DNA of 64,000 nucleotides from Adiantum capillus-veneris (Eukaryota > Streptophyta > Polypodiopsida > Polypodiales > Pteridaceae). The DNA is taken from the NCBI GenBank assembly GCA_014529385.2, contig CM043966.1:92885087-92949086 (forward strand), read 5' to 3'. Below are positions 33,386-46,499 of this stretch, piece after piece. Below the pieces are notes generated by a model. The model did not search any database. It was not told the DNA's origin and was given only the letters and a program-made list of their open reading frames with translations. The position numbers and the translations under genes were made by a program. How positions within the stretch are numbered: position 1 is the first letter of the stretch; each line of letters opens with the position of its first letter.

Positions 33386-34395
33386 TCATAATATGTTATC
33401 GATGAAGACAACCCTAACATGACCTTTGTTCTTTATGTTATCATCATCTTTGTCTGAGTCATCTGAGTCATCACAAGAATACATATTGATTTTACCTTTT
33501 TCCTTGTCTTTGTAGTGATTTTTATTGCTTGAAGTTCTTGGTGGCTTGGATGGATATCTACAATATTTTGTAGAATGGTTGTTTTGTCCACAATTCTTAC
33601 AAGGGTTGACAAAAAACAATATTAGAAGAGGTGGTTGTCCCCGCCATAATGTGTACATTTGACGTTCTTTTTTAATATAACTTTCTTTGAAGAAACTACA
33701 ACATAAGCCCCTCCATTTGTGCTACTATTGGTGCATCTTATCTTCTTTTCAAATGCATGTAAAGAGTTTATAACATCCTCAAGAGAGGGTATGGGATCCT
33801 TCTCCTTGAGTACAGTCACAATTTGTCCATACACTTCATTTTGAAGTGCTTTTTTGAGAAGCACCACCATTGGATCACTTCATCTACAACACTTTGGATG
33901 TAAGTGAGCTGCTATGTGCATATGGTCTTAAGTCTGTTGACTAATGATGCTATGTCTTCATTGGGAGCCATGCTTAGGCTTTAGGGTTCCATTTTAGAGA
34001 AGAATTTGAGTTTTTGGCTTTGACTCCAAAAAAATTCTCTAAGATATTCCAACCATCAACTAGAGTGGTGCAAGAATCTAAGAAGTGCACATAGTTTTCA
34101 TCTACAGATGTGAGAATAACATCAAGTCCCTGTTCATTCCTATTTTGATAATGTTCCTATGAAGCTCGTGTTTTTGCTCTCTCAACTTGTTCAAGTGGCT
34201 TGATGACATGAGATAGCCCTTTAGTTTTGTTTGCTAGGTGTGAAAACCCTTGCCACTAAATTTGTCAATGTTCTTCTCTCCCCACATGATGGTGTATCCC
34301 CAAAGTAAAGTGAGAGGAAGGTCTTACTCGGTGTGCAATCGGGTAGTGTCTAATACCTGACAAAGGGTGAAAAAGTAGGAGAATAGATATGTCAT
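33386..34395 (-). pseudogene. Ty1/copia gag, inverted relative of the 22.9-kb copy
   Basis: The minus strand gives NIDKFSGKGFHT-stop-QTKLKGYLMSSSHLN, then NEDIASLVNRLKTI and YIQSVVDEVIQWW, and in another frame LLKKALQNEVYGQIVTVLKEKDPIPSLEDVINSLHAFEKK. Two zinc knuckles follow: a damaged one (CTHY-GGDN-H) and an intact one, C-KN-C-GQNN-H-STKY-C at about 33590, then a basic run and a strongly acidic DDSDDSDKDDD tail. It extends further 3' than the plus-strand copy at 22855. Both copies carry the same TAG after FHT. No protease or pol is attached. The upstream boundary lies near the LINE fragment at about 34.5 kb. Confidence 0.75.
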
Positions 34396-34689
34396 TAAAT
34401 CTAATATCTAACCAACGCCTTAGTGGGGTAGAAAGATTTTTGGTCATTAGAGCCGTTAAACAACTCATTATGTGGTATCTGCCGAACTATGAATCCAAGC
34501 TTGAGTGGAAATCTTGACACTGGCCTGTGAAAAGACAGTTCCTATAACCCCAAACAAAGGATATGTATCTTGCTCTTATGAAATCACAATAATAATTCTC
34601 CCCTCTCAATAAACAGTGGGGTAAAAAATTTGGCCAGAGTTAAGGTAGAAAACAGGTGTCAAGAACATATGGTGCCTTGAAATTGGTCC

Positions 34690-35240
34690 AGATAGATTCT
34701 CGCAATGTAGAACAGCTTGTGAAGACCTTTCTCACCTGTTCATCAGGGAGTGTCTGACAATCTGTGGTCTTGCAGGCAAGATTTGCAAACGGGTCCAAAA
34801 GACCTGGAAAATAGGATCATGCAAGAACGATCTCTTCTTGGGAGGGAAGACATTCAAGAACCATACATTGCTCATTGCTACACAAATTGTAAGGTATTTC
34901 TATGTTAAACACATTTGGAAGACAAGGAACGGTCGGATCTTTGAGAACTCCTTGGAGGTAGCTACGTTCACGGAGATAGTCCAAGAAAGGAAGGTAACGA
35001 TCATCACCATTGGAAAGCAAAGGAACTCAAAGGAGTGGAACAAGACCCTAGGGTCACATTAGTGGACGTGAAAAGGTGAATGTGTGGGCTCATCTATGGT
35101 CAAGGGGTGGCTCCCCCATTGGCCAATGTATCTAGGATCCATTGAAGTGGTCATGGCTCGTCACGAGCATGGCAGGAATGTAATTTATTTGGATTTGTTA
35201 ATATAATCAGTTACCATTGTATTTTTGGATAATGAAAAAG
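34690..35240 (+). pseudogene. LINE (L1-type) 3' end fragment
   Basis: The translation includes CRTACEDLSHLFIRECLTICG, which fits the zf-RVT domain at the end of plant L1 ORF2 (C--C-E---HLF--C). IVRYFYVKHIWKTRNGRIFENS and EWNKTLGSH-stop at 35060-35062 follow. The IWK-RN-RIF motif is typical of that C-terminal segment. A short untranslated tail runs to an A-rich end (AATGAAAAAGAAAAAAGAA, about 35232). Such 5'-truncated copies are the usual outcome of LINE insertion. RT and endonuclease are absent and no target duplication was identified. Confidence 0.55.
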
Positions 35241-36399
35241 AAAAAAGAAGCCACTATTTTCGGGAAAAATGAGCAACTTTGAAAAGTCCTCACTGTTTTG
35301 TCATGGTAAGCCTTCAAAGTTGATGTACCATAGCATTTTACGGAAAAAAACATTGTTTTGCAATCAATTGCTTACAGAAGGGTAAGGATTTTCTTGACCA
35401 TATCATAATTTTTCCCATAAACTTCAATGATTTAGTGATCATACCATGTTTTTCTTTTAGCCTCACCAATTTGAAGGCTTTGGGTTCCAAGATCATGAAT
35501 GGAGCCTCAACCACATACCAATAGAAAAAAGAACGAGGAGAGAGCGATGGCTAACACCTACTCTAACCACATCAAGTGTGCCCTTTTTAGTTGTGTTTGG
35601 AAGCTACCTTTACACCATTTATAATGGAGCTTCATTGATTTTTTGGTTGATGCAGCTGATGGGCACCCTCCTAGCTGACCATACCTTACCTAAGCCTCAA
35701 ATTTTTGATGTAATCTATTCTAAGTTTGCCAAAAAATCCTTTATAATTGCGAGCCGAATGATGTACACTATGCATTGTATTCTTTTGTCATGAGTCCAAG
35801 CCATGTGAGCTAGCCATCGGCCATATAAAAGCCCTAGGTTTAAAGCTCAAAAAATCCTAGTTTTAAAACAATTATAACATTATCTCAAGTGTTTGAAGAG
35901 TTTTTGTACATGCAACTGTGAGCGGCTACTCTACAACGCTTGTAATCAATTTTTTGCATGATTTCGTAATCAAAATTTGATTCTACAATGTGTATTGTGT
36001 TCCTCGCCTCTTGATCTTTCATTTAAGTATAATCATTTTCAGTTTTGTTGTGGTTTGTGACTATGTGTTTGTGAGCTATATCTATATATTTGAGTGCCTG
36101 AATGGTTGTTGTTTGATATTTTGACCATAGGAGATTGTTGTTAGACCTTAGGGAGACCTATTTGGATTGTTCTATTGCATCTTTCTTGACTTGGACCATG
36201 ATGGATTGGGGTTTTGGTACCTTGTGGGATGATCTCCAGACTTTGTAGATTAGTGCCCTTATGCCTAATATAGCTTCCCCTAATGTTCTGTTACAATCCG
36301 AGTTCATTTGGTCGACAAAATAGCGTGATGATATAGAGTGGCAAGATCGGACATAGGCAGGATTTCAAATTAGATTGTGTTGGTTTGCTAGTTTTGTTG
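35241..36399 (+). other. non-coding, possible LTR end and leader of a gypsy element
   Basis: No domain. CATATAAAAGCC at 35822-35833 looks like a TATA box, and a unique segment to about 35990 could be the downstream part of a 5' LTR for the gag at 38.1 kb. No second LTR copy was found to confirm it. Confidence 0.3.
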
Positions 36400-38100
36400 A
36401 TTGGTTAGCTTGCTAGGTTCACTTCTTGAGATTGACACTCTCAAAAAGTCTTCGTACCCCATCCAAGTTACCTGGGTATAGAAATTATGTTAGGCTAGAT
36501 AGCTATGCTTTAGACGTCCAGTCACAACGACTTGCTACCATTAGTGCGTTGCCATGGAATGATCCTTAGATGGTGTGTGACCTAGTTGAATTCATTCCGT
36601 TCTTTTCAGGAGATTTGTTACCCATTATGCTTACACATTAGCAATGAAGCAACTAGACATGAGGTTTAGTACTTGCTAGAGGCAAGAAGTCGGAGACTTG
36701 CTAGATCTACTCTTGAGAGGCAAAGAGAGTTATGAGTGAGATACAAAAGTCATTTTATTCTCCAAATTTCTCGATTCTTTGAAAGTAGTGCTCCATATTC
36801 AATTTAGCTTTTAGTTTGTATTTTATTGCTTTTGTTCATAGTTTCTTTCCAGCACTTAGAAGTAGGGTAAATTTCAACTACCACGATAAAATTTGGACTT
36901 TTAACTCTGAAAAATCAAAAAAATTGATGGTCAGAGCTTAAGCTAATCAAAGCTCAAAAAGTTGGTAGCCAAGGGTATCAATAAAGTCACAAGAAGCAGT
37001 CTTAAAAAATTCATCCAGTTTGTGGTGGAACATGGATCACAATCCATGTACCTCTGAGATTTTTTGAGCAAGAACAAAGGCCATCAAGAAAATACTGCTT
37101 CTAGGCAACAAAATCCAGAATTTGGAGGCAGATTGAAACCAAAAACACACTCAAACCAAATAAATTGACCAAAATATGGGATTTTCAACTTTTAGTGATT
37201 AAAACTTCTAGTAATTCAAACTCAAAATGTTTTGGGGATTAGCATCAACATAGCTTTGATAACCAATTGACCAAGTTTCATGTCAAAATGAGGTCAAACA
37301 TGGATCGCATTCCAAGTATCTTAACATAATTTTTTACTGAGATTTGAGTAGTAGACACATTGAAACACTTTTTGGATGAGACCATTTGAAACACTTTTTC
37401 TAGAAAGCACATTGGAAAAAAAGCTAAAATAGTTGGTTAAAAAGGCAAGAAATAGAAAATAATCAAAAAACCGCAAAGCATACCCAAAAATTCACTTTTG
37501 ATTGACAAAGATAGATTCAAATGCAAAAAAAAAAAAACAGAAGTAAGCTATAGACATCATAAGTAATGAGCAAGACAAATTTCGGAAGTGATGGAGCATG
37601 GATCGGGATCCATGTACCTCTTTTGAGGTTTTGAAAAAAAAATATACCAACCTATAACTGAGACCATTATGAGAAACACTTCCAAAAGCAAGGTAGCCAA
37701 AAGAGTTCAAAAAGTGGTTTAAAAGGGCCAAAAATACCTCAAGGCTAAAAACCGCCAAGACAAACCTAAGGTTTGACTTTTGATAGAGTTAAACTAGTTC
37801 AAACCACATAGAAGCATATAAGTAGGATCATGATACCAAGGGCAAGTTGTGTGTCAAGTTTCATCACATTTTTCCACTAAGATACATGGATCGTGATCCA
37901 TGTTCCTTTGTCATAGAGTGAGACTAAACTTGCACCAAAGGTAGAGCTAGTCACAAGGAGCCTACTGGTCTTTTCAAAATTGAGTTTGGACTGGAGTGAG
38001 AATTTTACAAGCAAAATAATTTTTGTGCCAAAAGCGCGATAATTTTTGTTGATTCTAGATTGAAATAAAGCATGAATACAAGCCACCTAAGTTGGACATT
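36400..38100 (+). repeat. retroelement non-coding segment, copy A, with tandem ~285-bp units
   Basis: Diverged homologue of about 43640-45200: shared GCTAGATAGCTATGCT-TAGAC, GGTTAAG and TTAACTCTGAAA-type blocks in the same order. The second half contains loosely repeated units of about 272-294 bp, each with a palindrome (37030, 37298, 37596, 37884) and blocks such as AAAAACCGC-AAG-AACC and GTCAAGTTTCAT. It immediately precedes a decayed gag frame, so it is a leader or LTR of that family. Confidence 0.6.
37030..37903. repeat. palindrome cluster 2 (four copies)
   Basis: ACATGGATC-AC-AATCCATGT at 37030-37049; a decayed copy at 37298-37317; GCATGGATC-GG-GATCCATGT at 37596-37615; and a perfect ACATGGATC-GT-GATCCATGT at 37884-37903. 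Spacing is 268, 298 and 288 bp. Confidence 0.9.
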
Positions 38101-39350
38101 CCTAATGCTAAACTAAGGTGAGTGGAGAAAATGACTAAAATCAACATGGATAACACTCATGTGGAGTTGTACAATTACGACAATGAAGAGAAGATGCTCT
38201 ATGATAAGTGCAACAAGCCCCACATTGGATATTTGTTGGAGCAAAAATGTTTGTATGTTTTTACATACATAGAAGGCAAAGATACTTATGTAATCACGTT
38301 TGATAAGTATGGGTAAAGATACTCTATAGTGGACCATAAGCAGCTAGAGAGATTTACATACTTTGGAGGATCACTACATTAGTATTATGTCACTCTTAGC
38401 ACATTTAAACGTACTATCTTAGAGACCAAGCCAAAGAAAAAAAAGTGAGTCGTGATATATCCAGGGTGGAGGACTCATTTAGTCAACCATAGTTTTCAGT
38501 ACTGACAGCGATGGGATCATTAAGTTCAAGGGTTGCAATGACACACACAGAGGCATTGAAGCTCCAAGCACAATGGATATGACAAGAGTTCCATAAACTT
38601 GGGATGAACCCAGAGATGTACGACGAGATGAGAGAGTCACCGAGAGAACTCCAACTAGAGTTCCTAATGGGGGTTACGTGGCTAGAGATGTTCTTGTGAG
38701 AGAACCTAGAGTTGTAAGAATGGTTGTTAAAACATGATGGATGCGACCATCTCAAATGGGAAAATGTGCTGCTAAAAAATACAATGGGTCGGGATATCCA
38801 TACGCACATGTTTCACTCTTTAAGCAAGTCTTGAGAGTGAAACAAGTGACATATTTCCATACTCAGTACAAGGAATTTGGAAGGAACAACATCGACATGG
38901 TTCCAGCCATTGAATAGTAGAGTTTTTCCAAACATAGAGCAACTTCTACAAGAGTCTACTGAGAAATTCTCAAAAAGGGGAATCAAGTATAATACAGTGT
39001 CCCAAATCTACGCATTCAAGCAGAAAGAGGACAAAAAGGTGAAGGAAGCTTAGCTTCACTTCAAGAAATACATAGAGATATTTCATATTAGAGAGCTACC
39101 ACAAGATGAGAGATTATTAGTGCTCTTTATAGAGGGCTTGAGAAATGAGACTCTCAAAAACTACCTTCACTTGAAAGTGTGCACCACCTTTGAGCAAGAT
39201 CAGAGATTGAGCCAACAATTGCTATCAATGTGGTGATGAGAGATCAAGCTTAGAAAGCTACAAAAAACACATCGATCAAAGACGAGGAAAAATTTCTAAT
39301 TCAAACAGATTTTGGGAGTTTGAGGATAAGGACTTAGAGAAAATCTTGGG
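38101..39350 (+). pseudogene. Ty3/gypsy gag, decayed
   Basis: The best-preserved parts are ELQLEFLMGVTWLEMFL and HDGCDHLKWENVLL (about 38650-38760), then VSQIYAFKQKEDKKVKEA-stop-LHFKKYIEIFHIRELPQDERLLVLFIEGLRNETL and NYLHLKVCTTFEQ (about 39000-39200), a standard retrotransposon gag capsid end. At 38122-38316 an 64-codon frame (VELYNYDNEEKMLYDKCN, then YVFTYIEGKDTYVITFDKYG) opens the region but has no recognised fold. Many stops and frame changes exist. Downstream, 39350-39480 encodes a coiled-coil-like KRLKEKIALEIELQQTRDQ segment. Confidence 0.55.
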
Positions 39351-40880
39351 AAGCAAAGAGAAACAAAATCAAAGCTAAGAGGCTAAAAGAGAAAATTGCC
39401 TTGGAGATCGAGCTGCAACAAACAAGGGATCAGCTCAAATATGAAAGAGAAAACAAAGAACAAGTAGAAGAAGCCATGTCTTCCAAATATCATCGGTGGA
39501 TTAGTCCTGGTAGACAAAGTGCTAGAACCTCTAGCGGCTCTATTACAAGCTTACAAGGCTAGACTTAAGACCAACCAGAACTTAGAACTAAGAAGATTGG
39601 CTTACCTACATCTTGACTCTCAAGAAACAAAGATTAAAAATTTACAAACGGCTCATAGAGATTTCCCAAGCTCTAATGGAGCCCAAAAAAAATAAACATC
39701 CCTAGGCAAGAAGTGTTAAGGAGGAGGCCAACTCTCAGAAAAACACAAATGAAATTGCAACTTGCATACGAATATGTAGAAATACCATTGCATATGTTGC
39801 AACAGATCATAGTGTCCTCATGTGGAATTAAGTACAAACATACCTTTGCTATAGTGGATTTCTGGGGATATGACCATATCTACCTGTGGCACAAGGATGT
39901 TACAATGAGAATCAATGTTAAGGACCATAGCTATAGAGATGTTAGTTGAACTCTTGTGGAGGAATTTGAATCAACTATGGTCAACAAAAAGCAAATACAT
40001 GCATGGTTGCATAACAAAGTGTATATTTGGATGTGTGGAGTGGGAGCCTGATTAAGGAAGATTGCATTCTATAGAGATCAGTGGAGAATAAGCACTACTT
40101 TAGAATACCATTTTTTAGAAGATTTGTTTGAACCTTTTGGGTGCGGCCAAATACTGGGTACTCTAGATATATGCATAAACAAAGCAACACCAACAAAGTT
40201 TTGTGACAAAGAGGGTTTTGACATAACACTCTTCCAAATGTTAGTGTTATCTTGGAGTCAAGATCAGAGACCAAGGACCTAGAGACTCTGGAAATGGTTG
40301 AGTACAAACGTGTAATTGACAAGGTTTCCATCAAATATTTGAGCGATAAAAGTAATGAAGAATTCCAAGATTCATGATATGATGTGCTAGAAATTGATTC
40401 TAAGGACAAGCTATTAAGTAGCGCTGATAATGAAACAAAACCAAACAAAGGAGAGGCGATCTTTTATGATTTTTCCAGTTTGAAGTCTAAAAGACAAGAA
40501 AGGCACTAAAAAAAAAAAGTTAGGAAACACACACAGGGGAAACCTATGCCTCTTTTGAAGACAAAAACATAGTATTTGATGCTCATAGGGGAAAATGACT
40601 GTGTCAAGGGTGGAATTACATGAGGATATGCAAAACTAGCTACAACAAAGACCAATCCTAGGAAACAAAACAAGGGAAAAGCTAAAGACGCAGTTGCAAC
40701 ATCATCAAGGATGATAAAAACTGCGCCAAAATGAGAACTCTAGAAACTAAAACAAACCTTGAAAGAGGTTTGGACAATCAAAATCGAGAGTGAAGAAGGA
40801 TCGGGCACGAAAAATTTGATGCACCCTCTCACTACAAAAAGTACTCAATACTGGACCAAAAGATCATAGTTCAACAACCA
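39351..40880 (+). other. region between gag and RT of the decayed gypsy element
   Basis: Expected place for protease, but no DSG/DTG motif could be placed. Open pieces include VEYKRVIDKVSIKYLSDKSNEEF (about 40300) and a Lys-rich A-tract near 40510. It is treated as degraded polyprotein. Confidence 0.35.
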
Positions 40881-42560
40881 ATGAGAGAACTTAAGGAACC
40901 ATATACATCTTATAATGGACGTGAAAATGCCAAGTGCATTGACCTAGCTGAACCTAAAGAAGAACCCAAGCTGGCATGCATTGCCACTGACCTCACTAAA
41001 GATAAAGAGAAACTTTTAAAAGCTACGCTCAAAAAATATAGATATGTGTTCGGATGGTCATACGAGGACCTTAAGCGAGTGGATCTGAGAATTTTCCACA
41101 CACAATATCCCTTAAGAATGATGCAAAGCCTCGTAGACAACGTCCCTATACATACAATGAAACTTTTGCCAAAAAGATCAAAGAGGAGATAGACAAGCTT
41201 AAGGAAGCGGATTTTATATACAAAATTGAACACACAGATTGGGTGTCTCCAATTGTGATAGTACCTAAGAAAAACAAAAAATTGTCAATTTGTGTAAAAT
41301 GCTGCTACCATTCAAGAAAACTATCCCCTACCAATTACTGATCACATGATTGAGAGAGTTCCACACAAGGAAGCATACATCTCCCGTGATGGCTTTGCAG
41401 GCTATAATGATCTTGCTATAAAGCCTGAAAATCAGAATGGGGCATGTTTGCTTATCAGGCGGTGATGTCATTTGTCTTTATCAATGCACCTACCACATTC
41501 TAAAGGCTAATAAATCATGCATTTAAATAATATCTAAGACAATTCTTAGAAATATACATGGATGAATTATGCATGCATTTTCTCATGATAAAATGATGAA
41601 ATCTTTGAGAAATGCAAAAACCCATCGTATCTGCTTGAACCCAGATAAATGTGTCTTCATGTAAGATACGGAAAAATGCTAGGGCATATTATATCCAAGA
41701 ATGACATTTCCACTGATCTTGAAAAGATACAAATGTTGTTTCTCCACCAAGACCAACAAGGTAGGGAGGTACAAGCCTTCATAGGCAATTGTGGTTCCTA
41801 TAAAAGATTCATCTATATATACACAATCATTGCCAAAGCTCTCTACGCTCTCATCACAAAGTTCGTGTGGACCCACAAATATGAAGAAGCATTCTAGAAA
41901 ATTGAAGAAAAGATTGATTTCTACCCCAATTCTAAAATCTTCTGATTGGACTAAGATTTTCATGTCCACGTCGATGCATCAGCTTATGCTATTGGATGCA
42001 TCCTAGCATAACCTAGAGAGAACAACATGGATTTTCCCATTTGTTACTCTAGCAGACATCTTAATAGTGTAGAAAATAATTACAGCCCACACAGAGAGAA
42101 GGGTTAAGAATGGTCTATGTGGTGAAATAGTTTAGAAACTACCTTCTTGCAAATAAGTTTGTGTTCTTTGTGGATTATCAAGCACTATTATACTTGATGA
42201 ACAAACCCTGCCATATAGGACAAGTTTGTGTTCTTTGTGGATTACCAAGTACTATTATACTTGGTGAACAAATCCTGCCATATAGGACATATTGTTTGAT
42301 GGTTTATCACATTGCTTGATCTTGATTTCATTGTAGTAGTTAAAAAGGAAACTATACACCAGAGGGCTGACCATTTCTTTATTTGACTCATGGAGAAGCA
42401 CCAAAAGGAGTATATGATGATTCGTCAGACACTTATCTTTTCACTATTGCAATGGTACCAAGGTGGAGCGAACATGTCATACCTTTGCTTACACCATTGG
42501 TTCATAGATGAAACCGAGCCATCAATAATTGAGCAAACACAAACACTAGTACCATAGCTG
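40881..42560 (+). pseudogene. Ty3/gypsy reverse transcriptase and RNase H, decayed
   Basis: In order: LLKATLKKYRYVFGWSYEDLKRVD (the pre-RT linker), ITDHMIERVPHKEAYISRDGFAGYNDLAI (fingers region; DGFAGY carries the first catalytic Asp), FLEIYMDEL (the YMDD site with the second Asp changed to Glu, about 41545), KMLGHIISKNDISTDLEKIQ and VQAFIGNCGSYKRFIYIY (thumb), then RNase H with FHVHVDASAYAIGCILA, RENNMDFPICYSSRHLNSVENNYS and a duplicated FVFFVDYQ--LLYL. Numerous stops and frame changes separate the blocks. It is an old copy with no RT activity possible. Integrase does not follow directly; a related fragment lies at 46.5 kb. Confidence 0.75.
42155..42288 (+). repeat. 67-bp tandem duplication in the RNase H pseudogene
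   Basis: Two adjacent copies (42155-42221, 42222-42288) with few differences, starting AAGTTTGTGTTCTTTGTGGA. They duplicate part of the RNase H coding sequence. Confidence 0.9.
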
Positions 42561-43639
42561 GAAGGCTATACAAACAAGGTAATGAAGGACTATTGAGGCT
42601 ATGCATAGAGCCCACAGAAAGAAACATGTACTCGGGCCAACCTCATGTGTAAACTAGAGAATGCACATTGGGAGAGTACAAACATTGTAGAGATTGATGA
42701 GGTTTGGTGTATATTGACCTAGAATGCAGCGAAGTGTAAAACATACATAGTGATGTTGCATGATAAATTAGAGAGATACAAAGACTCCACTGCCTCTCAA
42801 GGGCCATGAATGAGATGCCACTCCCTAGATTGCATCTAGATGAATCTTTTGACAAATAGTGGCATTAAATTTGAACTAAGTAATTTTGTTTTCAAGGCTT
42901 CTTATGAGTGGGTCTTGGAAAGACTTTGATTTTGATTTTGCATTACCAAAAGATAAATCTTCACATATTTCCAGTGGGCTAGATGGGGTCAAATGGTGGC
43001 AGGGTTCTTATCATAGTTTTCTCATAGTGACTAGGATTTTATGGACACACCCTTAAAAGGATATCAAACATTCCAATCACAGGTTATCAATATATGTATT
43101 CAAATATTAATGAAAAAAAATTGTTTTAATGTGCTCTTGTGCCTTTCCATATGGAAGTAGCCTCCATGACAAAAAGTAGTCCTTTATTAAACAAAATATT
43201 GCCAATTATTATATTTTTGTGCTTATGATCTAGCAAAACATATCCCCACCAGAACGCTAAATTCTTGTACAATATAATGGAATTTTCTATGGAAATGGGA
43301 CCTCCATAATTGTAACACATTTTATCATGCTAGTACATTGGTCGTGTGCATTTTCAAAAAATTATCCAATTTTGTAGAGCCCTTCTATCTGTGCTTTGGA
43401 TGACTTCTCTTAGCATCTCTTTATCTTTATTGTTGGTTGAAGGAATACTTATAGAGCTGGTAGTGCCACAATCAAGTTTTCAAGTTACAAATCTATTATG
43501 ATAGCCCTTGCCTATTGTCTCCTAGAGCTTCAAAGCATTTGGACCTCATTTGGCTGATAAATTATTGCATAATTATTTGGCATGAGGATTAATTGTATGC
43601 CTGACGAGACTGATTGTTGATTGTTGGTTCATGGTTGCT
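42561..43639. other. no gene recognised
   Basis: Remnant sequence after RNase H, then AT-rich DNA. TGGAAGTAGCCTCCATGA and TGGAAATGGGACCTCCATAA at about 43150 and 43295 look like an inverted, imperfect pair. Confidence 0.35.
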
Positions 43640-45200
43640 CTTCTACATCTTCTTGCATAGGGTCACTCGATTGTGATGGTTGACACTCCAATGCATCTCC
43701 GTGTCCCATCCATCACTTCCTTGAATATTGGCATTGAGTATGTTAGTGCTAGATAGCTATGCTATAGACCTCTGTCGTGGCAATCTGCTAATATTGGTGT
43801 CTTTGCATGGGATTTGATCTTATGATGGTCAAATGACCTTTTTGATATACTTGTGCTCATCTAAACCTTGGAAAAACAATCCACTTTCATTAACAACATA
43901 GTGGTGCCAAATTGAAATTTTGTCACTTGATAGAATTTAGGAGTCAATGACTAGCTAGATCTGGTATTTGATGGCAAAGAGTGTTTGTGAATGAGGTTAA
44001 AACAAAGTATTTTGATTACCAATTTTCTCATTGCTTCTAGACTGTTGTGCATTCCACCGCCATTAGTCTAAATTTCAAAATTTGTTTGTTTCTTTAAATC
44101 TTTCATTTCAAGTTCATAGGAGTAGGTTAAGTAGGCCAAAACCCATCAATCTAAGTTGTAAAAGTCTGAGAGAAACTAAGCCAAAACCATATTTGGGTAG
44201 AAAGGCCATAAACTCTGAAATTTTAAAGAAGTGATAGAAAATTGGCCAAATTAAATTCAAATCACAAAAGATCAAGAGGATGGCTTCCATATACCCAAAC
44301 GAACATGTCTCATAAGCCTAGTTGCATTCTATATAAAATGATGGATCATGATCCATGTACCTCAAAGTAGAAACTATGAAATTCTTGCACACCCTGAATG
44401 CTTCTTTGTTGCTAACACCAACTATATAGCAATTTGTGTGCAAAACCACACCAAAATCAAGAAACTGGAAAAACCCTTGAAGTCAAAATAATCTGAACCA
44501 AATACACGGGAATCAACAGATTTTGAACTCCAAATCAGAAAAGATTTGGGGAATCACCCACAGTTGACCTCCTCTATACAAGTGGTACAAATGTTGAAGC
44601 AAGATCATGCTAATGATGGATCATGACCTAGATACCTTTGAGTAATTTTTGGCCAGAAACATACCCTGGAGGTTGGTTCATCAAATAGATCTAAAAATCA
44701 AAGGAAAATTTCCAAAAAAGGACAAATGAATAAAAAATGCCATACATACGAAGAACTAGGGCTTGACCCACCAAAAGAGATTCAAATTGAAAACGACTTT
44801 AGGTGTATCATCTGGACACAGTGTGATTAGCTGCCTAGAGATCAAGTTTAAATGTTGAGGTACATGGATCATTATCCATGTTGAAAAAATCTTGATAGAA
44901 AACCTATATCCCTAGTGTCTAGACCTAGAGGGTAGTCATCTGCTATCAAAATCTCAAGTCCATCTCTTGTTAATGTTAGATCACACAATCCATCATTTTC
45001 AGCCAATCACAACAAGATTCACACCACAAATGCCCCTAGTATTCAGGACCCTATTGGTGCTTTCCAATTTGAATTTGGACTAGTCTAAGTATTTCACACA
45101 AGCTGAGATTTGGACTAGTCTAAGTATTTCACACAAGCTGAGATATGAAATCAAATAGCTTGATGCAGTTTGGGCAAGTGAAAGGGATCTAAATTGAACA
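43640..45200 (+). repeat. retroelement non-coding segment, copy B
   Basis: Diverged copy of 36400-38100 in the same orientation, with palindromes at 44340-44358, 44615-44633 (decayed) and 44862-44881 (one arm altered), spaced 275 and 247 bp. The pair flanks the gypsy gag-RT pseudogene, so they could be old LTRs, or leaders of two related elements in tandem. Confidence 0.55.
45074..45143. repeat. 35-bp tandem duplication
   Basis: TTTGGACTAGTCTAAGTATT...GAGA twice in a row with no visible difference. Confidence 0.9.
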
Positions 45201-45490
45201 AAAATTTACCAACGGATTATGCAAGCTTGATCATTCAATGGTGGGTGTGGTTCTCTTCTGCAATGAGGAATATGGCTTTGTAGTGGGGGGAATACATGTG
45301 GTATAATGTAAAAATTGTGAACTTTTGGATTCCTCCCAATCCATGATACTTTAGTGCATGATTTATAAAAAGCCTCATTCACTTTGGAGTATATCAAAAC
45401 AATATGAAGAATGTAACTCATCCCATCTTCCAAACCACTTCTTGATGTCTTGCATCCATTTCTGAATATAAATTTGATATTTGCATCTTT

Positions 45491-45542
<52 letters not shown>

Positions 45543-46499
45543 AGGGAGGTTGTGCTTGTGAAAACTCTCAACAAGGAGAAACCATGCATTTTGTGTAAAC
45601 AAGATCTATTTGAAGTAGTAAAAGGTTTCAAGTACCTTGGCATTAAATTTCCAACCAATAAAAAATTGCATGAATGTTCCAATGCATCATCTTGAACATG
45701 GGAAGAGAAGCTACTGTGAAATTGAAAATATGCATCAATGAGGGGATATTAGAGGCTTTTTGGAAACAAATTTGAAGAAAAAATCATATGTGGTAGACAC
45801 ATGTGGTGAAGTTGCATGTGAAGTCACATTTCAGTAGTAGATTGGCCTTAAGTAGTCTCTATACCTATGTATTAAAGGTGCACGTAGTTCAAAAGGGGTA
45901 GCAAAGTCAAATGGAGGGATATAAAGGCAAGATTTTGGACAAATTTTTACACATTGTTCGTGTCTATTTATTATAAACCTCTCAACAATATGGGATGGAG
46001 TCTACCATAGCCTTTGTCAGGGGATTTTTGCATGAACATGCAAAAGAGCCGATTGATTGGGGCTTATTTTGCTAAGAGTATAATAACTACTATAGATGCT
46101 ACCAAGCCACAGTCAAAAGAAGCATAAATGGGCAATTTTTCATGGGTCTTCTAGAACAACATATATTTCTAGGTTTAGTCAGTTGAATACTTTTGATCAA
46201 TTGGAGGTAGGACATGGCAAGGGCTCCACTACTAGGATTGCAATACGAAGAATATCATGTACTTTGATCTAGGGTCCCCTTGTGAATTTAGATAGAGTAC
46301 ATGAGGTAGTTAAAATCAAACATGCTCTTGCCCTATCAAAGTGTGAAGAAGCTACAAAAAAGTTAGATTTACATAAGCCAAATATGCATCAAAAGGAAGG
46401 TACACAACTTCTAGTGGACAGTCTACGACAACAATTTCAAGATGAAAAGAATGATTTGTAGGAGGCAGAAGAAGGCCTACTTGTTTTAATATTTGATAT
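45201..46499. other. spacer with a GA tract
   Basis: (GA)n-(GGGA)n at 45493-45548. Elsewhere no domain was recognised, apart from faint retroelement-like pieces towards 46400 (KCEEATKKLDLHK). Confidence 0.35.

Noticed and set aside
35578-35793. 71-codon hydrophobic frame
   Set aside because: Short, no family, and it lies in DNA that looks like an LTR or leader.
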